A DNA stretch of 64,000 nt from the NCBI GenBank assembly GCA_964622835.1, contig CAZUSA010000002.1, positions 1 through 64,000 of the forward strand, in the 5' to 3' direction. The notes under the pieces were generated by a model. That model saw only the letters and a program-made list of their open reading frames with translations, was not told the origin of the DNA and ran no database searches. How positions within the stretch are numbered: the first letter of the stretch is position 1; each line of letters starts with the position of its first letter. Of the stretch, positions 33,385-41,356 are shown in pieces. The stretch comes from JABIKK01 sp964622835 (GTDB lineage: Archaea; Nanobdellota; Nanobdellia; SCGC-AAA011-G17; UBA489). The position numbers and the translations under genes were made by a program.

Positions 33385-33932
33385 TTTGTATTAGGCTTTA
33401 CAGTAATATAACAGCCATCTTGGAACACACGAATGTCACGTTTCTTAATGATTGTTGCTCGCTCCAAATTTGCTGCAGTTTGTCCTGCCTTTTCAATATC
33501 AGACGCTGTGATTGTAATGAGATCACCTTTAATGTCAAGAGCAACGCCCTCAACAATCTTTGAACGACGAGGAATCTTTTCGCCAAGGAAATTACTAATA
33601 ACAACTTCGTCACCATCTTTCTTCACCGTCATTGGAAAGTGACCAGAACAAATCTTTACTTCATATAAGAACGGTTCCATAGAACCCTTAATCATGTTAG
33701 CAACATGAGCACATAATGTTTGGAACATACGACTAAACTTCTTCTTACCAGACGTTGTTGTTAACACAATAGCCTTATCTTTAATTTCAATAGCAACTAA
33801 TGGAGAAAGAACATTACGAATAACTTCGCCCTTACCACCTTTGATAGTAAGCATTGCTTCATTCAACGTTGCTGTTACACCATCAGGTATGGCAACCGAT
33901 GCTACTAATCCTTTGTCTTGTTTCTTTACCAT
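33381..33932 (-). CDS. rpl6: Large ribosomal subunit protein uL6
   Basis: 183 aa with the two repeated uL6 domains; the second contains 'VKICSGHFPMTVKKDGDEVVISNFLGEK' and 'DIEKAGQTAANLERATIIKKRDIRVFQDG'. Length and order after S8 are standard. The stop overlaps the L32e ATG. Confidence 0.96.
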   Translation of the reverse strand: MVKKQDKGLVASVAIPDGVTATLNEAMLTIKGGKGEVIRNVLSPLVAIEIKDKAIVLTTTSGKKKFSRMFQTLCAHVANMIKGSMEPFLYEVKICSGHFPMTVKKDGDEVVISNFLGEKIPRRSKIVEGVALDIKGDLITITASDIEKAGQTAANLERATIIKKRDIRVFQDGCYITVKPNTK

Positions 33933-33934
33933 TG

Positions 33935-34324
33935 CTAATAAACGTACGCAAGAAGCTTGCCTCCCACTTGTTCATCCTTTGCTTTATTGTGGATCATAAT
34001 ACCTTTTGACGTTGAAACAATCAAAAAACCAAACCCTTTCGCAGGTAAATACCGTTTTTCGAACTTTTCAAAATCTTCAAGCGTCACTGAAAACCGTGGT
34101 TTAATAGCGCCACACTTATTCAACGAACCAATTAAATTAATTGTGATTTGGCCACCAGGAACATTCTCATCAACATCAAACGAACCAATGTACTTCTTAT
34201 CCTGAAGGATTTGTAACACCGTACAAATGAGTTTAGATGAAGGTTTCACTACACAGAGTTTCTTCCCTGTTTTTTCAGCCATTTGTATGACGTTCAATGT
34301 ATTCGCTAATGGGTCATTTAACAT
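33935..34324 (-). CDS. rps8: Small ribosomal subunit protein uS8
   Basis: 129 aa, a primary 16S-binding protein. It begins 'LNDPLANTLNVIQMAEKTGKK' and ends 'GFLIVSTSKGIMIHNKAKDEQVGGKLLAYVY', both typical of uS8. Spacing is 10 nt from S14 and 2 nt to L6. Confidence 0.96.
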   Translation of the reverse strand: MLNDPLANTLNVIQMAEKTGKKLCVVKPSSKLICTVLQILQDKKYIGSFDVDENVPGGQITINLIGSLNKCGAIKPRFSVTLEDFEKFEKRYLPAKGFGFLIVSTSKGIMIHNKAKDEQVGGKLLAYVY

Positions 34325-34334
34325 GTTTATTTCC

Positions 34335-34565
34335 TCAACTATACTTCCTAAATCCTATCGATGTTGCAATATCTCTAAAGCACTTACGACAAAGCTTCAA
34401 ATTATATTTTTGAATGTGACCTGTGTTCGAACCGCAACGACGACACTTCTTCAATGCCTTACCGCACGTTCTCTTCTTTGGAGCATTATGTTTCTTAACT
34501 TTCTCTAACTTAACCGGCTTAACCCGTAATTGTTTGAATACCTTTGTGAAACTGCTTGTTGTCAT
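34335..34565 (-). CDS. rps14: Small ribosomal subunit protein uS14 (zinc form, long)
   Basis: 76 aa. The zinc site is seen in 'CRRCGS' and 'LCRKCFRD' and the end 'IGFRKYS' is universal. The N-terminal 30 residues extend beyond the about 55-aa archaeal form. Confidence 0.93.
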   Translation of the reverse strand: MTTSSFTKVFKQLRVKPVKLEKVKKHNAPKKRTCGKALKKCRRCGSNTGHIQKYNLKLCRKCFRDIATSIGFRKYS

Positions 34566-34566
34566 T

Positions 34567-35091
34567 TTAAATTGCCTTTACTCCATATGTTTTTCCCATA
34601 AATGTAATAGCGTTCTCTTTGGTAATCTTATGTGCTAAAGGGATACTTTTCTTCCCTCTTGCTCTACGACGAATATGGAAACCAGGACGTTCAAGTGTAA
34701 CCGCAACTTCAAAACCAATAATACCAATATCAGGATCGTATTCAATACCAGGAATATCTAAATACTCATGAACACCAAATGCAACGTTACCATGATCATC
34801 AAATGAAGACTTCTTCAATTCCTTCTTCTTTGCTTGAATTAACAAATCAAGAAGTTTCGCAGCTTTCTTACCACGAACAGTAACACGACAACCCAATTCT
34901 AAACCAGGACGAACACTCCACGTAGGAATACGCTTTGTGGTCTTTGTACTTACTGCTTTCATACCAGATAACATTGATAATAACTTTAGAGATTTCTCTA
35001 ACTTAGGTCCAGGACCACCTGTACCACAGTTTAGCGTGATCTTCTCAACGCGAATTTCTCTCATCTTGTTTTCTTGAACTGTTTCTTGCAT
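34567..35091 (-). CDS. rpl5: Large ribosomal subunit protein uL5
   Basis: 174 aa, binds 5S rRNA and the central protuberance. 'IRVEKITLNCGTGGPGPKLEKSLKLLSML' and 'GVHEYLDIPGIEYDPDIGIIGFEVAVTLERPGFHIRRRARGKKSIPLAHKI' are diagnostic. Its ATG overlaps the S4e stop by 1 nt. Confidence 0.96.
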   Translation of the reverse strand: MQETVQENKMREIRVEKITLNCGTGGPGPKLEKSLKLLSMLSGMKAVSTKTTKRIPTWSVRPGLELGCRVTVRGKKAAKLLDLLIQAKKKELKKSSFDDHGNVAFGVHEYLDIPGIEYDPDIGIIGFEVAVTLERPGFHIRRRARGKKSIPLAHKITKENAITFMGKTYGVKAI

Positions 35092-35765
35092 TAGATAGCT
35101 CCATCCACCACATACGCATAGTCTTGTGATGTTTCAAACGTTCCTTCTTTGGTCTTTACGACAATGATATTTGGTTGTGTCCAACTTTCTGTCTTCTTAA
35201 TCTCTTCAACAACACCTTGGTGGCCAACGTGTTTACCAGCTGTTAAAAATACATGAGCACCCTTTTCAAACTTCAAATGCTTTGTAACTTTTTGCTTTTC
35301 AACAACAACACTATCGCCAACACTGTAATTTTTGTCTTTATCTAATAAAATATTAACACCCGTGAATAAATTAATTTGAATCTTACCTTTTTGTACTGCT
35401 TTCTTACCCATGATTTTCAATGCACGAACACCTTTCTTACTTTTTTGTGCTTCCAACTTCCCTAACGTATTGTAAATCAAAGTATATTGATCAGCTATTC
35501 CATCAAATGAAACTTCATCAAGGAAACCAACAGGGAACTTATGATCCTTACGAACAACACCATTAATGTGCACAGCACCAGCATGTAACAATTGTTTTGT
35601 CTCCCGTGTAGATGTTGTAATAGTAAGTGTATCACGCAATAACGCATTTACTGATAACGCTTCAGCTCTCATATGAGGACCAGGACATACAGCAGTAAGA
35701 TACTTTGTACCTTTACGTGGTAATGCTGTTCTCTTTGTTGCTGCGAATCTTTTTTGATGAGTCAT
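35091..35765 (-). CDS. rps4e: Small ribosomal subunit protein eS4 (S4e)
   Basis: 224 aa. An S4 RNA-binding domain (about 50-95, 'LLHAGAVHINGVVRKDHKFPVGFLDEV') is followed by the central domain and a KOW element ('AGKHVGHQGVVEEI'). It overlaps L24 by 4 nt. Confidence 0.95.
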   Translation of the reverse strand: MTHQKRFAATKRTALPRKGTKYLTAVCPGPHMRAEALSVNALLRDTLTITTSTRETKQLLHAGAVHINGVVRKDHKFPVGFLDEVSFDGIADQYTLIYNTLGKLEAQKSKKGVRALKIMGKKAVQKGKIQINLFTGVNILLDKDKNYSVGDSVVVEKQKVTKHLKFEKGAHVFLTAGKHVGHQGVVEEIKKTESWTQPNIIVVKTKEGTFETSQDYAYVVDGAI

Positions 35766-36154
35766 TGTTTACCGTCCGTTTTTTTCATATGTTTCTGTCG
35801 ACGTGCATCATCCAATGATAATTCTTGGATTTGCACATTTGAAGGATGAATAGGATAATATGCCTTTGAACCGTCACGTTTCGTTGAAGACGCAGTATCA
35901 ATAAGCAATTTTGTGTTATCTATATCAACAGATTCAACAGTACCTGTCTTACCCTTGTATTGTCCAACCATAATCTTTACTTTGTCACCTTTTCTTGCAC
36001 GAATAGAACGAAGACCAAATTTCTTCATAAGTTCCTTTGCCAAATGCGTATGTAAAAACCTTCCACGAATATGTAATGGGGCGTTAGCTATGTATTTCCG
36101 TTGTTTTCTACGGTTTTTACTCGACTTCCATGCATTCGCAAAAGCTTGTTTCAT
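35762..36154 (-). CDS. rpl24: Large ribosomal subunit protein uL24
   Basis: 130 aa. 'NRRKQRKYIANAPLHIRGRFLHTHLAKELMKKFG' and the KOW motif 'GDKVKIMVGQYKGKTGTVESVDIDN' mark archaeal uL24, an early 23S-binding assembly protein. It starts 1 nt after L14. Confidence 0.96.
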   Translation of the reverse strand: MKQAFANAWKSSKNRRKQRKYIANAPLHIRGRFLHTHLAKELMKKFGLRSIRARKGDKVKIMVGQYKGKTGTVESVDIDNTKLLIDTASSTKRDGSKAYYPIHPSNVQIQELSLDDARRQKHMKKTDGKQ

Positions 36155-36155
36155 G

Positions 36156-36557
36156 TTATACTACCATACTCGCTATTTTTGATATTCTCGTCCACCTAAC
36201 GGCGGCTTCTTTTGCAATAGGACCTTTAAAAGTTGTCCCTTTTGGCGTTCCCTTGTCATCCTTTAACACCACAGCAGCATTACTTTCGAAGCACACACGT
36301 GTTCCATCGGCTCTCCTGTATGGTTGTTTTTGTCTGACAATGATTGCATGCACTACTTGTTTTCTCATAGCAGGCGTGCCTTTGATAACTGACGCTAAGA
36401 CCAAATCAGCAACACGTGCTGTCGGCTTTCTACCCTTAACGGTCTTTGCACCTTTAACTGAAATAATACGAAGTACCTTTGCACCAGAGTTATCACACGT
36501 TTGCACCTTTGCACGGTGCGGTAATGAATGGGTTACGTTTGCATTAACTGCTTTCAT
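36156..36557 (-). CDS. rpl14: Large ribosomal subunit protein uL14
   Basis: 133 aa. 'VQTCDNSGAKVLRIISVKG' and 'GTPAMRKQVVHAIIVRQKQPYRRADGTRVCFESNAAVVL' are the uL14 signatures. The start overlaps the S17 end by 14 nt, the largest overlap in the superoperon. Confidence 0.95.
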   Translation of the reverse strand: MKAVNANVTHSLPHRAKVQTCDNSGAKVLRIISVKGAKTVKGRKPTARVADLVLASVIKGTPAMRKQVVHAIIVRQKQPYRRADGTRVCFESNAAVVLKDDKGTPKGTTFKGPIAKEAAVRWTRISKIASMVV

Positions 36558-36819
36558 CTTTCATAACCTCCACAACAATGAAATTTTTTGTTTTTGAAAG
36601 AGGACGTGTTTCGATAACCTTCAATATGTTACCTTTTACTACTGCAACATCATCAGGAACATGCACTTTAATTCTTGTTTTACGCTTTTGGAATCGCTCA
36701 TACTTATTATTATATATTTGACGTGCGAACTCTATCGTTGTTGTCTTATGGAAAACGTCACTAATAACTTTCCCAGTAAATACACGTCCATGCGTTCGAA
36801 TTTGTTTTGTTGTTTTCAT
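36544..36819 (-). CDS. rps17: Small ribosomal subunit protein uS17
   Basis: 91 aa OB-fold protein: 'HGRVFTGKVISDVFHKTTTIEFARQIYNNKYERFQKRKTRIKVHVPDD' and 'GNILKVIETRPLSKTKNFIVVEV'. It lies 1 nt after the RNase P gene, the usual archaeal order. Confidence 0.95.
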   Translation of the reverse strand: MKTTKQIRTHGRVFTGKVISDVFHKTTTIEFARQIYNNKYERFQKRKTRIKVHVPDDVAVVKGNILKVIETRPLSKTKNFIVVEVMKDESS

Positions 36820-36820
36820 G

Positions 36821-37099
36821 TTAGATCCTCATCTTCTTCTTGAGTCGCTCTTCAGGTCTCCCCTGTAAAAGCTTCCCATCAATGAGATACTCCTTACCAT
36901 CTATTGTTGTTTTAAGTGTCACTTGTTTTTTTACCAGTGTCTTTGTTTCTTTGTTTTCGCCTTCAATAACGAATGTATTCTTGGTTTCATCAATAACACG
37001 ACCATGTACACCCACTAACGTGGGATTTTCCGCTTGCATTACTTCTACCATTTTTCCAATGAATTCTCCTTTTGGTATGTCTCTTAGCTTCCTTTGCAT
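36821..37099 (-). CDS. rnp1: RNase P protein component 1 (Rpp29/Pop4)
   Basis: 92 aa Sm-like barrel protein that pairs with Rpp21 on the specificity domain of RNase P RNA. 'EFIGKMVEVMQAENPTLVGVHGRVIDETKNTFVIEG' is the family signature. It is embedded between sui1 and rps17 as in many archaea, linking tRNA 5' processing to ribosome supply. No RNase P RNA gene is seen in the window. Confidence 0.93.
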   Translation of the reverse strand: MQRKLRDIPKGEFIGKMVEVMQAENPTLVGVHGRVIDETKNTFVIEGENKETKTLVKKQVTLKTTIDGKEYLIDGKLLQGRPEERLKKKMRI

Positions 37100-37101
37100 T
37101 G

Positions 37102-37404
37102 TTAGTCGATGGAATTTTTGTCAAAACCGATTTTGACTAATTCTTCCCTCACTCTTCTCTTGTGATCTCCTTGCAATTCGATGTTGGTGCCCTTGACTGT
37201 ACCGCCGCACGCCAATTTTGACTTCAACTTCTTTGCAATGTCTTTGAGATCGATAGCTTTTGGATCAATACCGCTTACGACTGTGATCAACTTTCCGAAC
37301 TTTCTTTTTTCTGTTACAACTTTAATCCGTTGCTCACCTTTAGCGATGTTTTCCCAAACATCTAACTCCTTCGGAAGCCCTGTAATCGGGTCTCTTTCGA
37401 TCAT
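37102..37404 (-). CDS. sui1: Translation initiation factor aIF1 (SUI1)
   Basis: 100 aa. 'DPITGLPKELDVWENIAKGEQRIKV' and the core 'KFGKLITVVSGIDP...LKDIAKKLKSKLACGGTVKGTNIELQGDHK' match archaeal SUI1/aIF1, which guards start-codon selection on the small subunit. Its ATG overlaps the L29 stop by 1 nt. Confidence 0.95.
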   Translation of the reverse strand: MIERDPITGLPKELDVWENIAKGEQRIKVVTEKRKFGKLITVVSGIDPKAIDLKDIAKKLKSKLACGGTVKGTNIELQGDHKRRVREELVKIGFDKNSID

Positions 37405-37703
37405 TATTGTGTCTTCTTCTCCTCCTTTGGTTTTTTCGATTGTGAAACAGCTTTCTTTGTTACTTTCTTCGTAACTTTTGTTTCAGCAGGTTTTTCAACA
37501 GGCTTCTTATTTTTCTGTGTAAGATACGTGTGAATGCGAGCAATGGCCTTACGTGTTGCACGAACAAGACCAGGATTTTCTAATGTAGTACCCATTGTTC
37601 GTTGCATGTTCAACTTCATCAATTCCTTTTGTAAGTCAACTTTCTTTGCTGTTAATTGTTCAACAGACATTTTTGCAAGTTCCTGACGTTTGATTGTAGC
37701 CAT
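37404..37703 (-). CDS. rpl29: Large ribosomal subunit protein uL29 with lysine tail
   Basis: 99 aa. The helical core (1-65, 'LAKMSVEQLTAKKVDLQKELMKLNMQRTMGTTLENPGLVRATRKAIARIHTYL') is complete uL29, which lines the tunnel exit. The remaining 35 residues are K/P/T/V-rich (KVTKKVTKKAV...), beyond the usual about 65-70 aa. It is 1 nt after S3. Confidence 0.94.
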   Translation of the reverse strand: MATIKRQELAKMSVEQLTAKKVDLQKELMKLNMQRTMGTTLENPGLVRATRKAIARIHTYLTQKNKKPVEKPAETKVTKKVTKKAVSQSKKPKEEKKTQ

Positions 37704-37704
37704 C

Positions 37705-38526
37705 TTATTTCTTTACCTCAGCAACTTTCTTCACTGCTTTTTTAACAACTTTCTTTACCTCTTTCTTAACTGCTTTTTTAACAACTTTCTTTACAGTCTT
37801 CTTTTCATCTTTCACTTCAATAACATCAATGTTTTCAACTTGAGACACTTCAACAGTCTTATCAGCTGCAACTTTCTTATGAGGAATTTCTTCAACAAGA
37901 GGTTCAGCAACAGACTTTGATAATGCAGACGTTTGTTCAGCAAGTGTTTTATCAATCAATAAAATATCAGGAGTCATAATACGAACACCAATACCAATAG
38001 AACCTAACTTGTTTGTCATACTAAGATTCTTCTTACTAATTTGTGACTGGTTAATTTCACCAGACTTCTTCAAATAACCAGCAGAGAATCTCCATGAACG
38101 TGCACGAGCACTAGGGATCTTACCAGAAAGGACAACTTCAGCACCAATAGCACCAGCATCCATGATATTCTGTAAAATACGATATCCAATAGACTTGAAA
38201 CGCTTTTGACCAAACCGTTCAAGACTTGCAGCAATACGATCAGAAACATAATCAACATCTAACATCGGGTTGGTAATTTCTCCAATTTCTAATTGAGGAT
38301 TTTCTAACTTGTACTTATTTTTTAATAATGCTGTTAATTTCTTAATGTTATCTCCTTTCTTACCAACAACAATACCAGGACGTGTTGTGTATACAATAAC
38401 TTTTTCACCTAACGGTGTACGTTTGATTTCAATATGGGAGTACCCAGTCTTTGCAAAGATGCGTCCAATGTGTTCTTGGATCTGGAATTCTCTTAACTTT
38501 TGGTTTACGAATTTTCTTTCAATCAT
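37705..38526 (-). CDS. rps3: Small ribosomal subunit protein uS3 with lysine-repeat tail
   Basis: 273 aa. The KH type 2 domain (about 40-105) includes 'VIVYTTRPGIVVGKKGDNIKKL', and the C-domain includes 'MDAGAIGAEVVLSGKIPSARARSWRFSAGYLKKSGE'. From about 235 the protein is a run of K-K-V-V-K-K-A-V-K-K repeats. It overlaps L22 by 4 nt. The tail is absent in most archaeal S3 proteins. Confidence 0.95.
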   Translation of the reverse strand: MIERKFVNQKLREFQIQEHIGRIFAKTGYSHIEIKRTPLGEKVIVYTTRPGIVVGKKGDNIKKLTALLKNKYKLENPQLEIGEITNPMLDVDYVSDRIAASLERFGQKRFKSIGYRILQNIMDAGAIGAEVVLSGKIPSARARSWRFSAGYLKKSGEINQSQISKKNLSMTNKLGSIGIGVRIMTPDILLIDKTLAEQTSALSKSVAEPLVEEIPHKKVAADKTVEVSQVENIDVIEVKDEKKTVKKVVKKAVKKEVKKVVKKAVKKVAEVKK

Positions 38527-39065
38527 TGTTTCTTTTCACCTACTGTTTTCTTTACAACCTTCTTAACGACTTTTTTAACAACCTTCTTTGGTGTTTCTTC
38601 AGTCTTAGGAGCTTCAACTTTCTTACCTTGTTCACGTTTCTTCTTCTCTTGCACTTTCTCTTCAACAATAATTTCCAAATGTGTACGCTTCATCTTAACA
38701 CGACGTTGACGACCATGATGGAAAGGACGTGACGCATAATTAGGTACGAATGCTTGAACGATTAACGCTTCAGCATCTAATCCTTTATTTACTGCATTTG
38801 ATTCAGCAGACTTCAAGAGGTTTAATACTTCTGCCGATGCCTTTACAGGATATCTACCCGAACCCATGTGACCAGAACGGTGACCAATCTTATGATTGTG
38901 AATGGTAAAGGGCACAGCCTCTTTCATAGCGATAACTTTAGTGAGCCGTTCCTTTGCCCATTTGACTGGTTTTCCACGAATGTAATTGCCAATGACCTTT
39001 ACATGCTTCGTCGAAATAGACAAATCTCTTCCCATTGCGCTTGCACTATGTTCGTCTGTTTTCAT
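38523..39065 (-). CDS. rpl22: Large ribosomal subunit protein uL22 with lysine-repeat tail
   Basis: 180 aa. 'SASAMGRDLSISTKHVKVIGNYIRGKPVKWAKERL', 'HRSGHMGSGRYPVKASAEVLNLLKSAESNA' and 'RRVKMKRTHLEIIVEEK' identify uL22, which contacts the exit tunnel. The last 40 residues are EKKKREQGKK... then K-K-V-V-K-K repeats. It overlaps S19 by 1 nt and S3 by 4 nt. Confidence 0.95.
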   Translation of the reverse strand: MKTDEHSASAMGRDLSISTKHVKVIGNYIRGKPVKWAKERLTKVIAMKEAVPFTIHNHKIGHRSGHMGSGRYPVKASAEVLNLLKSAESNAVNKGLDAEALIVQAFVPNYASRPFHHGRQRRVKMKRTHLEIIVEEKVQEKKKREQGKKVEAPKTEETPKKVVKKVVKKVVKKTVGEKKQ

Positions 39066-39469
39066 TATTTAGCCTTTGATGCTGAAGATGTACTGGATTT
39101 CGTTGCACCAACACCTGCAGAACCATGCGATAGTTTCTTTCGTGTTTGTGACAACTCACCAAGATACAAACCAAGCATCTCTTCTGTGATAATAACTTCG
39201 ACAAATTCTCTGCCGTTATGAATACCAATAGTCTTTCCAACCATTTCTGGAACAACTAACATGGTACGCATGTGTGTTTTGATAGGTTTCTTTCTGTACC
39301 CATCACCTGCAGACCGAATCTTTTTGAGTAACGGCTCTGCTTTCTTAATAATTTCACGACGTAACGATCGTCTTTTACGAGAAGGAACTAACTCTGCAAA
39401 TGCCTTCATATCTAATTGCTTCAATTCTTCTAGCGTCTTTCCTTTGTATCTAAATATTTCATCTGCCAT
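39065..39469 (-). CDS. rps19: Small ribosomal subunit protein uS19
   Basis: 134 aa. 'PIKTHMRTMLVVPEMVGKTIGIHNGREFVEVIITEEMLGLYLGELSQTRKKLSHGSAG' is the universal uS19 core. The N-terminal 'FRYKGKTLEELKQLDMKAFAELVPSRKRRSLRR' is the archaeal extension. The gap from L2 is 2 nt. Confidence 0.96.
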   Translation of the reverse strand: MADEIFRYKGKTLEELKQLDMKAFAELVPSRKRRSLRREIIKKAEPLLKKIRSAGDGYRKKPIKTHMRTMLVVPEMVGKTIGIHNGREFVEVIITEEMLGLYLGELSQTRKKLSHGSAGVGATKSSTSSASKAK

Positions 39470-39471
39470 TG

Positions 39472-40197
39472 TTATCGTATCTTCCCTGTTCTTCTTGCAC
39501 GAATCTTACCAACGTTTCTACCTGGCGGTGCGAACCGCGGAGCCGTTAAGGGTTTACCAGCGTGACGACCACGACCGGAACCAAATGGATGGTCCACTGC
39601 ATTCATAGCAACACCTGATGTACGTGGATATAATTTTCCTCGTGCTTTCATCATGTGATAATGTTTACCCGCTTTTACTAACGGTTTTTCTTTCTTTCCC
39701 GAACCAGCAATACGACCAATCGTTGCTCGACATTCAGGATTAAATGTTTTCTTCTTCTTTGACGGCATCTGTACAACAACGCCTTTATCAGTGATATTGA
39801 GTAGTTTAGCACCACTCCCGGATGTGCGCACTAATGAACCACCATCAGCAATACGTACTTCGATGTTACAAATAGGTGTTCCTTCAGGAATACTCTTTAG
39901 TGGTAATGTGCTACCCACAGTAGGTTTACCTTTTTCACCAGTATATACTGTGTCACCAACTTTGATACCAATAGGAGCAAAGACAGAATGGTACTCACCA
40001 TTTTCAAATTGAATAATAGCAATTGGTGCCGTATGACCTTTACAATGTGTTAAGTCTTTAACCGTACCAGCTAATACACCGTTCTTTTCAATGTCATCAT
40101 ACTTTCTATGACTAATAGCAATATTCCAACGATGGGAGTGAGCACTATATGTGGACGTACCTCGTCCGCGTCGTTGTGAAATAATTCTCTTACCCAT
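39472..40197 (-). CDS. rpl2: Large ribosomal subunit protein uL2
   Basis: 241 aa. 'GKRIISQRRGRGTSTY', 'EGTPICNIE' and the peptidyl-transferase-proximal 'GVAMNAVDHPFGSGRGRHAGKP' (with the conserved histidine) identify uL2. It is co-translated with L23 (1-nt overlap). Confidence 0.97.
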   Translation of the reverse strand: MGKRIISQRRGRGTSTYSAHSHRWNIAISHRKYDDIEKNGVLAGTVKDLTHCKGHTAPIAIIQFENGEYHSVFAPIGIKVGDTVYTGEKGKPTVGSTLPLKSIPEGTPICNIEVRIADGGSLVRTSGSGAKLLNITDKGVVVQMPSKKKKTFNPECRATIGRIAGSGKKEKPLVKAGKHYHMMKARGKLYPRTSGVAMNAVDHPFGSGRGRHAGKPLTAPRFAPPGRNVGKIRARRTGKIR

Positions 40198-40460
40198 TAT
40201 AACATACCCATCTGTGTTGCAATATCAATTGCAGGTGTTTCAAGTGATAACTTAACATATGCTTTCTTTTTTCCTGTAGGCATAATTGTTGTGTTCACTT
40301 GTAATACTTTTACTTTAAACATATCTTCTAATGATTCTTTAATTTCTTTCTTCGTTGCTTTCTTATCAACAATAAAGACTAACTTATTTTCTGATTCCAT
40401 TAACCGTACTGCCTTTTCTGTAGGCTTAGGATATTTTACGACAGTGTATGGATCTTTCAT
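40197..40460 (-). CDS. rpl23: Large ribosomal subunit protein uL23
   Basis: 87 aa. 'YPKPTEKAVRLMESENKLVFIVDKKATKKEIKESLEDMFKVKVLQVNTTIMPTGKKKAYVKL' is typical of uL23, the docking site for SRP at the exit tunnel. It overlaps L4 by 4 nt. Confidence 0.96.
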   Translation of the reverse strand: MKDPYTVVKYPKPTEKAVRLMESENKLVFIVDKKATKKEIKESLEDMFKVKVLQVNTTIMPTGKKKAYVKLSLETPAIDIATQMGML

Positions 40461-41356
40461 TGTTTCTTACCTGCCGTTTTTTTAACTACCTTCTTTACGA
40501 TTTTCTTAACAGCCTTTTTTACAACCTTTGTTTCTTTAGGTTTCTTTACTGTTTTGAAGAATAAGTTTTGTTCTTCTAACGCTTTTACTGCTGCTTCGGT
40601 GAATAATGTTAAACGTCCAGGAACACCACCAGGAGCGAGTAATTGCACGTTCATATTGCGCACTTCACAGATATCAATACCAGCAATGTTTTCAGCAGCC
40701 TTTGTTAATGCACAAGGCTTACTTACAACAAGTAACGGACCTTTCTTTGTTTTATACTTACGATTACGCATGGTTCCACGACCACTACGAACCTTTCTTA
40801 CTGCTACACGTTCTAATTCTTCTGTTAATTGTAATTTTGTTAAAAATGCAGTAACATCTTTTGTTTTTGTTAATGCTTCAGCTTTGTTTTCAATAACAGA
40901 TATTAATTCAGTAAAACGATGACCGCGTTCTTTCACGTAGTGTTCATGAATAGTTGCTGCCATTGCCGAACGAATAGCTAAACGGTTTTCTGCAACATTT
41001 AATGAACGTTCAAAAATACGTGCTGCTTTTGCAGGATGTGCTTTTCTTCCTTTAACAGTACCTGGAGCGAATGCACCCATGAATCCAAATTGTGTCCCTC
41101 TACGCCAAAAGTGTTTTCTTGGTACACGTGAAATACCTATACCATATGAACTTTTGAATTTCTTTCTTCGACGAGACATTTCTGCAGCTGCACGAATACC
41201 TGCACCAACATACGCACCATATTGTTGCCGTTGGTTTGCTTCAATAATTGCATGTGCTTTCTTAATAACATCAGGGCGAATAGCTTCACTAAATTGTTTT
41301 GGCAATGTAACAGTACCATTTTTCTTTCCATCCACTGCGTAAATATCTGCTTTCAT
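40457..41356 (-). CDS. rpl4: Large ribosomal subunit protein uL4 with lysine-repeat tail
   Basis: 299 aa. 'GAGIRAAAEMSRRRKKFKSSYGIGISRVPRKHFWRRGTQFGFMGAFAPGTVKGRKAHP' is the archaeal uL4 tunnel loop, and 'LLAPGGVPGRLTLFTEAAVKAL' closes the globular part. The last 35 residues are K-V-V-K-K-A-V-K-K repeats. It overlaps L3 and L23 by 4 nt each. Confidence 0.95.
   Translation of the reverse strand: MKADIYAVDGKKNGTVTLPKQFSEAIRPDVIKKAHAIIEANQRQQYGAYVGAGIRAAAEMSRRRKKFKSSYGIGISRVPRKHFWRRGTQFGFMGAFAPGTVKGRKAHPAKAARIFERSLNVAENRLAIRSAMAATIHEHYVKERGHRFTELISVIENKAEALTKTKDVTAFLTKLQLTEELERVAVRKVRSGRGTMRNRKYKTKKGPLLVVSKPCALTKAAENIAGIDICEVRNMNVQLLAPGGVPGRLTLFTEAAVKALEEQNLFFKTVKKPKETKVVKKAVKKIVKKVVKKTAGKKQ

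Noticed and set aside
36130..36597. Rightward frame opposite L14/L24
   Set aside because: Shadow of conserved ribosomal genes in the other strand.
37705..38650. Repeated TTTAACAACCTTCTT-like units suspected as a CRISPR or direct repeat array
   Set aside because: Units are the antisense of lysine-valine codons in the S3 and L22 tails; no spacers of constant length and no cas genes.
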